Positions 13,725-20,142 of a stretch of 24,340 bases of DNA are shown one piece after another; position 1 is the first letter of the stretch; each line of letters opens with the position of its first letter. A model generated the notes under the pieces. It was not told the origin of the DNA. It saw nothing but the letters and a program-made list of their open reading frames with translations, and ran no database searches. Origin of the DNA: Bacteroidales bacterium UBA3754 (GTDB lineage Bacteria; Bacteroidota; Bacteroidia; Bacteroidales; UBA1715); the NCBI GenBank assembly GCA_002371705.1, contig DFGI01000088.1, forward strand, positions 1 to 24,340, written 5' to 3'. The position numbers were made by a program, and so were the translations under genes.

Positions 13725-14276
13725 ATGGCTTTTAAGAAAGAAGATATTGAACTGCTGAAATCGGCTGTTGCCGAAAAATATGGTCGTCCAATAGGAACAG
13801 CAGGAGAGTGCAGACTGTTTGCGGAAGAAGTGGGCAAGGTCGTGGATAAGGTGTCTATAAGTCAGAAAACGATTCAACGACTTTGGCAACAAGGACATAC
13901 GAATTTGTCACTTGCCGTTATGGATATTTTGGCAAAATATGTGGGATATGATGATTTTTATTCCGCAATAGAGGCGTTGAAAGAAAAAAGTGCACCATAT
14001 AAATACTACAGCCATTCGCTGTCGGTTGGAAAATACAAGCTGCACGATGCAATGATAATCGTTTTGAGCCAAAACAATTACGAAATGTCACCAGAATCCT
14101 TGGCTGACGAAATAAACAGACAAAATCTCTACGAACGCAACGACAAACAACCGTTACCTTCATCGCAAATCCTGCAACGCGTCGAGGTCAAACCAAAATA
14201 TTTCTCGTATGACGAATTTACAAACATCGTTTCGCTGAATCCGGCTCATAGAGCGCCAGAGGAATTTAAGAATTAA
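13725..14276 (+). CDS. HTH + HARE-HTH-like regulator
   Basis: A 183-residue protein with two modules. Residues 4-85 (VSISQKTIQRLWQQGHTNLSLAVMDILAKYVGYDDF) are the same HTH type as in the preceding gene. Residues 104-165 (YKLHDAMIIVLSQNNYEMSPESLADEINRQNLYERNDKQPLPSSQILQRVEVKPKYF) fit the HARE-HTH pattern: an initial helix, a 'M(S/T)P..(L/I)ADEIN' turn, and a 'P.SQI..RV...P..F' wing. HARE-HTH modules are known to occur with DNA-modifying and restriction enzymes, so a chromatin or DNA-state reader is possible. The gene has its own TAACTTTG -7-like element at 13701. The last of its neighbours before a long AT-rich gap. Confidence 0.72.
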   Translation: MAFKKEDIELLKSAVAEKYGRPIGTAGECRLFAEEVGKVVDKVSISQKTIQRLWQQGHTNLSLAVMDILAKYVGYDDFYSAIEALKEKSAPYKYYSHSLSVGKYKLHDAMIIVLSQNNYEMSPESLADEINRQNLYERNDKQPLPSSQILQRVEVKPKYFSYDEFTNIVSLNPAHRAPEEFKN

Positions 14277-14988
14277 GAGTTGAAATTCCATCGATTGATG
14301 CGAGTGATGGCAGAACTTTGAAGCCTCATGTTTCGATTTGGATATTCAGAAACAGTAAATCACTATTTTGAAATAATATACATATATTATCCCATTTGGT
14401 GGTGGATTTCCAATACGTCTATTTAACATAATATTGATTATAGGACAAATATGGATTTTCGTCTTTGGAGAGGGGGTTAGGCAGATTTCTCGATTATTTG
14501 ACAGGTTTATTCTTATTATATTCGTGTACTTTGTGTATTTGGATTTTATGCCATCTTTTCCACAACAAATACTCGAAGACACGAATTTTTACTTTTAAAT
14601 AGTTACTCAATTTTATGAGGATTTTCTGTATGGAGATTTTCGCTCATTTTTTTACAATTTCGAACAATCATCTTTGTATTCGTAAAAATACTCCATTTTT
14701 TTCGTCAAATTTTTCGTGTTATTTGAATAATTATCTTGCCCGATGAAAAAATTGCGATTTTTTTGAACTCACATAATTGGCCGGATTCTGACGTAAAATT
14801 CCACATTATTTATATGTATGCATCTTCCTCGTGTAAAAAAAGCTATTTTTTTGCCTATTTCTTCCCGTTCAGTTCTTTTTGAATTTTGTAAGATCAAAAA
14901 CTGAATAATTAATTCTTAACGCTTCATTATTAAATTAACCGTTTCTATTTAACATAATGTTTTAAGCGAAGGATTTCTTAATAAATAT
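14277..14988. other. AT-rich gene-free stretch
   Basis: About 710 bp with no convincing coding frame; the only frame over 60 codons (minus strand, 14346-14582) lacks any recognisable feature. Base composition is much richer in A+T than the neighbouring genes. A 15-bp word TCTATTTAACATAAT occurs twice, near 14419 and 14943. I see no tRNA, structured RNA or terminal repeats here; it may be a decayed locus. Confidence 0.5.
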
Positions 14989-15018
14989 TGCTATTCAAAA
15001 AAATAGCATTATATTTGC
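14988..15018 (+). promoter_or_regulatory. hicAB promoter with embedded operator
   Basis: TTG (14988-14990), a 19-nt gap and TATATTTGC (15010-15018) form the promoter. A perfect inverted repeat TGCTATT (14989-14995) / AATAGCA (15002-15008) with a 6-nt spacer fills the gap, so a bound repressor would block RNA polymerase directly. HicB at 15238 carries an HTH domain suited to this role. Confidence 0.65.
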
Positions 15019-15039
15019 AAAAAAGAATGAAGATTTTAA

Positions 15040-15225
15040 ATGAAATACAATGAACTCCACAAAAAGCTGAAAAAAGCTGGCTGTTATCTTACGGGAAGAG
15101 AAATTGCGGGACATCCTGAGTGGTACAGCCCTATCACTGGGAAATATTTCCCGACAAGTCATCACGGAAGTCAAGAGATTGCTCCTGGAACTCTTAGAAA
15201 TATTAAACGAGATGCTGGTATTTAA
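15040..15225 (+). CDS. hicA: HicA-like toxin (type II toxin-antitoxin)
   Basis: A 61-residue protein of the HicA mRNA-interferase family with a dsRNA-binding-like fold. Seen: N-terminal K-Y-N-E-L-H-K-K-L-K-K-A-G helix, a G24-H25 at the position of the catalytic Gly-Ser-His-His motif, the TSHHGSQEIAPGTLRNIKRDAGI tail matching the usual 'P...EI..GTL..I.K.AG'. The GSHH motif is relaxed to GREIAGH, so activity should not be assumed. The length is normal for the family. It is followed after 12 bp by its antitoxin gene. Confidence 0.85.
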   Translation: MKYNELHKKLKKAGCYLTGREIAGHPEWYSPITGKYFPTSHHGSQEIAPGTLRNIKRDAGI

Positions 15226-15237
15226 AAACATGAACTT

Positions 15238-15645
15238 ATGGAAAAAATAATAGCACACATAGAAAGTAACGGAAAAGGTTTGTATAGCGTTTATACTGAC
15301 TATGAATTTCCGTTTGGCGTATTTGGCGAGGGAACTTCTGCCATTGATGCAAGAAATGATTTTCTGACTGTTTTTGCTGAAATGAGCAAAACTCACAAGG
15401 AAAGAACTGGTGAAACAGTTTCGGCGGAATTTGAGTTTGTATATGATATGTCGGCTATTCTTCAGGAATGCAAACAATACATTTCGTTTGCGTGGCTTGC
15501 AAAAACAACAGGAATCAATAAAACGTTGTTGTCGCAATACGCTTGTGGGACACGGAAACCACGTCCTGCACAACGAGAGAAAATTTTGATGGGAATACAC
15601 AAAATCGGTGAGGAATGTCTTGCCGTGGGCAGTAAACGTTGCTAA
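15238..15645 (+). CDS. hicB: HicB-like antitoxin with HTH domain
   Basis: A 135-residue antitoxin. Residues 1-65 form the HicB partial RNase-H-like fold (IIAHIESNGKGLYSVYTDYEFPFGVFGEGTSAIDARNDFLTVFAEM). Residues about 78-125 form an XRE-like HTH (ISFAWLAKTTGINKTLLSQYACGTRKPRPAQREKILMGIHKIG). The family binds and neutralises HicA and represses the hicAB promoter. Here the toxin gene precedes it and a palindrome lies inside the promoter spacer, which is consistent with autoregulation. This HTH-type HicB differs from the RHH-type solo HicB at 8003-8350, so cross-regulation is unlikely. Confidence 0.88.
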   Translation: MEKIIAHIESNGKGLYSVYTDYEFPFGVFGEGTSAIDARNDFLTVFAEMSKTHKERTGETVSAEFEFVYDMSAILQECKQYISFAWLAKTTGINKTLLSQYACGTRKPRPAQREKILMGIHKIGEECLAVGSKRC

Positions 15646-15796
15646 ATTCATAATTAAGTAATAATATATTGTTTGTTGCTACCATATATAACCACTAAAG
15701 AATAAAATATTATTTGTAGTAAACATACCTTACCGATGTAAATATGGTTTTGACAAGTTCAACCACCACAAAATAACTCATAATTCCTACCCAATA

Positions 15797-15830
15797 AATT
15801 GTGCATTATGCATTGTGAATTATGCATTAA
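15797..15830. repeat. ATTGTGCATTATGCATT-type dispersed repeat, copy 3
   Basis: AATTGTGCATTATGCATTGT followed by GAATTATGCATTAA. It lies immediately upstream of the TATCTTTGC -7 element of the next gene and supplies the TTG of its -33 element. Confidence 0.7.
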
Positions 15831-15842
15831 TCCTATCTTTGC
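15813..15842 (+). promoter_or_regulatory. Repeat-borne promoter of the beta-barrel gene
   Basis: TTG (15813-15815) lies inside the dispersed repeat; after 18 nt comes TATCTTTGC (15834-15842), 17 nt before the ATG at 15860. Confidence 0.6.
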
Positions 15843-15859
15843 ATATCTAAAAACTGAAA

Positions 15860-16429
15860 ATGCAAACTATTATGAAAAAAACATCTTGGCGTGTCGCGGT
15901 AATTATTACGGCAATCGTTAGTTGTGTTGTACGAACACAAGCACAGGAATTCTCAAAAAACAGCATTAAAGTTGGCGCAGGCGTTGAAGGCGTTGATAAT
16001 ACTAAAGTAGAAGGACATGGATTTGTCACAGCTCTCTCCTACCAACGGCAACTGAAAGATTGGCTTTGGCTTGCCCCACACACAAAACATGGCACATATA
16101 CGAATTTTGGCATAACTGATACTCCCGACGAATATTTCAACATAATAACCATGGGTATTGGTGTGAACGCAATTGTCTTGCATTATTTATACGTTGGCGT
16201 TGGAACCGAAGTAAATTATTTACATGGCTTAATCGGAACGGGAGGAGAAATTAGTCATGCCTCGCATTATGTTAGAAGTTTTTACCCTGACTTGTATGCC
16301 AATGCAGGATTACGCATAGCATCACGCGAGAAACGTATCGCAGTGAATATCATTCCCTTTAATCTTTCAATAGGCATCCACGAAGAACTTAGTTTAGCAA
16401 TGCAACTTGAGATGGAGATAAAGTTGTAA
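15860..16429 (+). CDS. Outer-membrane beta-barrel protein
   Basis: A 189-residue exported protein. A signal peptide runs from MKKTSWRVAVIIT to about VRTQA; the ATG at 15872 (MKKTSW) is an equally likely start. The mature part alternates short amphipathic strands (SIKVGAGVEG, HGFVTALSYQRQL, IITMGIGVNAIVLHYLYVGVGTEV, DLYANAGLRI, AVNIIPFNLSIGI, LAMQLEMEIKL), as in small 8-stranded outer-membrane barrels. The C-terminal residue is Leu rather than Phe. No substrate can be inferred. It precedes a FISUMP surface protein by 59 bp and may share an envelope role or transcript with it. Confidence 0.75.
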   Translation: MQTIMKKTSWRVAVIITAIVSCVVRTQAQEFSKNSIKVGAGVEGVDNTKVEGHGFVTALSYQRQLKDWLWLAPHTKHGTYTNFGITDTPDEYFNIITMGIGVNAIVLHYLYVGVGTEVNYLHGLIGTGGEISHASHYVRSFYPDLYANAGLRIASREKRIAVNIIPFNLSIGIHEELSLAMQLEMEIKL

Positions 16430-16488
16430 GATTTTAGCAACCTTTTCCCTGCTTTTGTAGTCATATCAATAGAAACGTTAATGACTTT

Positions 16489-18006
16489 ATGGCTATGAAA
16501 ACTTATACTTCTCTCCTCGCTCTATGCCTTGTTCTGGGTGCATTTCCCCTTGTTGCCCAAACTGATTATATCTGTTCGTTTTCGGCCAATGTTGAAATGG
16601 ACAGCATTCAAGTAAAAAATACCGTTTCTGAAGAATCAAAAATGCTGTATTCGCCTGATAATACAATTACTCTGCAACAAAACAAGCAACAAGGAAATGA
16701 AGAAACTTGCATCGTCACAATTGACAATGCAGGGTTTTTGCAACAAATTGGAAATAATACCGTTATAGTAACAGCGGCAAAACCAGCGCTTCTCAATCTC
16801 ACATTGTATTCAACTGACGGAAAAGAGGTTACACATTATTCCGAGAATATAAACATAGGTCAGCACGCATTTAAAATTGAAGCCAAAGCGGGCGTGTATG
16901 TGTTGGTGGCAACAACACAAAACCAATCTTCTTCGCTAAAAATTTCGTTGTCGGAAAATTCACCAATGGGCATTTTTCCTATTGCAACTCCCCTATCTGT
17001 ATCACAACTAAAATCATTGGATGATGTCATTACTTTTGACGAAGGTGACGAGTTTGAAGTTACGGGATATTACAAAACACAAACCGATGTGCAAAGATTC
17101 ATAATCACTGAGAATAAAGAAGTTACATTTTCATTTATTGAGGAAACGCCTTTGTCTATAAAAGAAAACGGAGCTATAAAAGCGGCCTTTTCGGTCGCAA
17201 AAGACAAAAAAATATATTTTTCGCAGGGAAATCTGCAATATCAAGCAAGCACGGGCACGTGGCGTTTTGCCGAAAATCAATGGAATTTCGTTGGAAAATG
17301 TAAATCTACCCAATACTATCCCAATCAACCACAAGACACGGGCAATGTATTTGTTGACGGCGTCCGTTGCGAAAATGAAAATATCTCCCCCACCTACAAT
17401 GGTTGGATAGACTTGTTCGGCTGGGGCACTTCGGGTTGGAAAAGCGGAGCTAAGGCATATCAACCTTACGATACCAGCACGACAAAAAACGACTATTACC
17501 AAGGTGGTGCAACAGGTAATTCGGCTAATATCGACTGGGGTGTCCATAATCCTATCTCAAACGGCGGAAACGAAGCGGGACTGTGGCGTTTGCCTACCAT
17601 TAAGGAATGGGAATATCTTTTGGTTAGTCGTCCCAACTATAGTGAAAAGAGGGGTGCGGCAACAGTTAACGGCGTAAAGGGGCTTATTCTCCTACCCGAC
17701 GATTGGACATTGCCAGAGGGGCTTACGTTTAAAAGTGGAATGAATAATAATGATTTCAAGAATTGCAAATATACTGCCGAGGAATGGACAAAAATGGAAG
17801 AAAACGGAGCAGTATTTCTGCCTCTTGCAGGTTACCGCCGCGGGATAAGCGTCATTCGGAATAATGGAATGTATTTTTCCGCTTCGTATTCCGAATACGG
17901 CATTGAACATGTGAAGTTCAGCGAAACAATTATAAAAATTGTAGCAAGTTTCTCATCGCCTGAAACTGCAATTTCGGTACGATTGGTAAAATATGTTGAA
18001 GAATGA
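16489..18006 (+). CDS. Secreted FISUMP/C-type-lectin-like protein
   Basis: A 505-residue exported protein with a signal peptide (MKTYTSLLALCLVLGAFPLVAQ). Residues 25-155 form a beta-rich region whose end (LTLYSTDGKEVTHYSENINIGQH...GVYVLVATTQNQSSSLKISL) looks like a T9SS-type Ig fold placed at the N- rather than C-terminus. Residues 229-505 form the same head domain as 10674-12155 (FSQGNLQYQASTGTWRFAENQWNFVG, GWIDLFGWGTSG, DWGVHNPISNGG, LWRLPTIKEWEYLL, LLPDDWTLP, GAVFLPLAGYRRG, ISVRLV). Probable surface ligand binder. No reverse transcriptase is nearby, so a diversity-generating role is not supported. Confidence 0.8.
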   Translation: MAMKTYTSLLALCLVLGAFPLVAQTDYICSFSANVEMDSIQVKNTVSEESKMLYSPDNTITLQQNKQQGNEETCIVTIDNAGFLQQIGNNTVIVTAAKPALLNLTLYSTDGKEVTHYSENINIGQHAFKIEAKAGVYVLVATTQNQSSSLKISLSENSPMGIFPIATPLSVSQLKSLDDVITFDEGDEFEVTGYYKTQTDVQRFIITENKEVTFSFIEETPLSIKENGAIKAAFSVAKDKKIYFSQGNLQYQASTGTWRFAENQWNFVGKCKSTQYYPNQPQDTGNVFVDGVRCENENISPTYNGWIDLFGWGTSGWKSGAKAYQPYDTSTTKNDYYQGGATGNSANIDWGVHNPISNGGNEAGLWRLPTIKEWEYLLVSRPNYSEKRGAATVNGVKGLILLPDDWTLPEGLTFKSGMNNNDFKNCKYTAEEWTKMEENGAVFLPLAGYRRGISVIRNNGMYFSASYSEYGIEHVKFSETIIKIVASFSSPETAISVRLVKYVEE

Positions 18007-18095
18007 ATGTAAAGAACTCAAAACGAATAACTTCCATTGATGAACTCAGGGCATTTGCTTCGTGTGCACGTATGGCATATTTTTGCATATCTTCG

Positions 18096-18104
18096 TATTT
18101 TTGT
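18096..18104 (+). promoter_or_regulatory. Candidate -7 element upstream of the signal-peptide ORF
   Basis: TATTTTTGT, 14 nt before the ATG at 18119. A second match, TATTTTTGC, lies at 18078-18086. Confidence 0.45.
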
Positions 18105-18118
18105 ATAAACTATTTTTT

Positions 18119-18262
18119 ATGAAGAAACTCTTCTCTGTTCTATCGGCATTCATACTTGTAACAGTAAGTGTATCAGCACAAAACACAAACGGAGCAATCC
18201 TTGCCGAATTTTCGGTGAGCGAAATACATAAACTCAATGAACATAAATATTTTTTTAGATAG
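18119..18262 (+). CDS. Signal-peptide ORF, probably the severed 5' end of a surface-protein gene
   Basis: A 47-codon frame encoding a clear signal peptide (MKKLFSVLSAFILVTVSVSAQ) and about 26 further residues, then TAG. The LRR gene starts 2 bp later in a different frame and has no signal peptide. The mature start (NGAILAEFSVSE...EHKYFF) resembles the entry of FISUMP domains (GAIKAAFSVAKDKKIYFS) rather than an LRR protein. It may therefore be the remnant of a FISUMP gene joined to an LRR gene, or the first part of a frameshifted gene. A run of seven T precedes the stop, but no single T insertion or deletion joins the two frames. Confidence 0.55.
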   Translation: MKKLFSVLSAFILVTVSVSAQNTNGAILAEFSVSEIHKLNEHKYFFR

Positions 18263-18264
18263 CT

Positions 18265-19995
18265 ATGGGGATTTCAAATTTCTACACTCCCACCAACGAT
18301 GATTATGTATTTGCCGAGGAAGACGAATTTGGCTTTGTATATAGTAGCGACAAAACTAAATTGCTTGCATGTACGAATGCGGATATTGTTGAGTATCAAG
18401 TAAAAGAAGGTACGCAAATAATTTGCGAAAATACATTTTTTATGGGCGAATGGTGCGACAATGGATTACTGATTGAACGAATATATTTGCCCAATTCGTT
18501 AAAGGTGATTGATATGTCGGCGTTTACAAATTTGCCAAAACTTTCGTATATAAATATTCCTCGAAATGTTGAAATTATAAAACCAACCGCATTCAGTGGT
18601 ATTTGTTCTAAAGTGGATGTTGACGTGCAAAGTCCGTATTTCCGTTTTGTTGACGGAATGCTAATCGACGTGCGCGAAAATCTTCTGTTGGCGTACCTCG
18701 GCAACGACAGTGTTTTGGAAATCCCAAAAGACATTACATCCATTGCCTATGCGGCGTTTGCCGGCAACAAATTTTTGCGCAATGTGACAATACCAAACAC
18801 GGTGACGCACATCGACGCGTTTGCGTTTTGCAGTTGCCAATTGCTCGAAACTGTTATGTTTGAGAATGATTCTCCACTGACGGAATTAGAGTCAAGCCTT
18901 TTCTTCCAATGTCCCTCGTTACAGAAAGTAATTCTCCCCGATTCTGTTGCGAAGATTCTTTCTTCGGTGTTTCAAGGCTGCTCGTCGCTGAAAGAAGTGA
19001 AACTGCCGTGTTACCTTAGAACCATTGATGATTTGGTGTTCGCGTCATGCGAGTCGTTGGAACATCTTGAAATCCCAGAACGCGTTCGCTCAATCGGTAG
19101 CCATGCCTTTTCGCTGTGCATAAGTCTTGAAAAACTAACCCTGCCGACATCGTTGGAAACCATTGGAGAATGCGCATTCACGAATTGCAACGCGCTCGAA
19201 AATGTGAATCTTCCCTATTCGCTCTATCAAGTTGGCGGCGGCGTGTTCAGAGGGTGCATGCAGTTGCATGTGACTTCGCAATCGGAACGCTTTGTGATGG
19301 AAAACGATATGCTGATAGACAAGGCAGAAAAAACTCTGCTTTCATATATTGGTATCGACAGATATGTGAAAGTTCCAAAGGGAATTGAACGAATTGCCAA
19401 CTACGCATTTGCAGACCAAAATAATTATCTCGAAAAAATTGAACTGCCCGAAACACTTTTATACATAGGAGAATCTGCGTTCGAAGACAGCGAAATATTC
19501 ACAATTACCATACCCTACCGTGTGAAAGAATTGCCAAACAGTGTGTTCAGAAATTGCAAAAGGCTGTGCGAGGTGAATATTGACGGTGACCTTACCGTAA
19601 TCGGCAATGAAGCGTTTTCGGGCTGCTGGGCCATGAAATTCTTCACCATTCCCGAAACTGTGAAAACTATTGGCGACAATGCGTTTTATTGGTGCCATCA
19701 ATTGATTCGCATTGATATTCCGCCATCGGTAAAACGTATTGGTGTAGAAGCGTTTAGCAATTGTTCCAGATTGACTGAACTCATACTCCCCGATTCCGTT
19801 GAATCGCTTGGCGACAGTGCATTTTCTCAGTGTCTTCACCTTGAAAAAATCCGCCTTTCAGCGAAACTATTCGAACTTGGTCCCGAAACATTCAGCGACT
19901 GCGACGACTTGAAAGAAATCATCGTTCCACGTGACTACGAACAGAAATTCAAAATGATGGTTGGCACAGAATTGGCAGGATTGGTAAAATCGTAA
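18265..19995 (+). CDS. BspA-like leucine-rich-repeat protein (no signal peptide of its own)
   Basis: A 576-residue protein made of about 15 BspA/TpLRR repeats (LRR_5 family) of some 23 residues with the pattern 'L..I.IP.SV..IG..AF..C..L'. Clear copies run from the LPNSLKVIDMSAF unit near residue 75 to LILPDSVESLGDSAF near 520. Two 'DGMLID'-type insert units (about 130 and 350) interrupt the repeats, as in other BspA proteins. These proteins are usually exported and bind host or matrix proteins. This one lacks an N-terminal signal, and one lies just upstream out of frame at 18119, so the gene is probably broken or the signal peptide is supplied by frameshifting. No T9SS tail is visible. Confidence 0.85.
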   Translation: MGISNFYTPTNDDYVFAEEDEFGFVYSSDKTKLLACTNADIVEYQVKEGTQIICENTFFMGEWCDNGLLIERIYLPNSLKVIDMSAFTNLPKLSYINIPRNVEIIKPTAFSGICSKVDVDVQSPYFRFVDGMLIDVRENLLLAYLGNDSVLEIPKDITSIAYAAFAGNKFLRNVTIPNTVTHIDAFAFCSCQLLETVMFENDSPLTELESSLFFQCPSLQKVILPDSVAKILSSVFQGCSSLKEVKLPCYLRTIDDLVFASCESLEHLEIPERVRSIGSHAFSLCISLEKLTLPTSLETIGECAFTNCNALENVNLPYSLYQVGGGVFRGCMQLHVTSQSERFVMENDMLIDKAEKTLLSYIGIDRYVKVPKGIERIANYAFADQNNYLEKIELPETLLYIGESAFEDSEIFTITIPYRVKELPNSVFRNCKRLCEVNIDGDLTVIGNEAFSGCWAMKFFTIPETVKTIGDNAFYWCHQLIRIDIPPSVKRIGVEAFSNCSRLTELILPDSVESLGDSAFSQCLHLEKIRLSAKLFELGPETFSDCDDLKEIIVPRDYEQKFKMMVGTELAGLVKS

Positions 19996-20070
19996 TCCCA
20001 AACCTCGATGAAAATCTGTCCGTCTTGTGCAGGATGTGAAATAATGTTCAATGCTCAATACGTTGGAATA

Positions 20071-20112
20071 TAATTGTGCATTATGAATTATGCATTGTGA
20101 ATTGTGCATTAT
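20071..20112. repeat. ATTGTGCATTATGAATT-type dispersed repeat, copy 4
   Basis: Longest copy (about 42 bp), again ending directly upstream of a TATCTTT -7-like element (20118-20126), and again providing a TTG (20095-20097) 20 nt before it. Confidence 0.7.
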
Positions 20113-20126
20113 TTCCTTATCTTTAC
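20095..20126 (+). promoter_or_regulatory. Repeat-borne promoter of the DUF4153 gene
   Basis: TTG at 20095-20097 inside the repeat, then TATCTTTAC at 20118-20126, 16 nt before the ATG at 20143. It matches TAnnTTT but not the final G of the -7 consensus. Confidence 0.5.
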
Positions 20127-20142
20127 CTCAAAAAAAATTAGT

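Noticed and set aside
14346..14582. Minus-strand 78-codon frame in the AT-rich gap
   Set aside because: No start context, no domain, and composition like the surrounding non-coding DNA.
10674..18006. Diversity-generating retroelement target (lectin-fold heads)
   Set aside because: No reverse transcriptase or template/variable repeat pair is present in the window; the two heads differ by ordinary divergence.
18247..18262. One-base slippage in the T run joining signal peptide and LRR
   Set aside because: Adding one T creates an in-frame TAG, and removing one T leads to the third frame with an early stop, so simple slippage does not restore a fusion.
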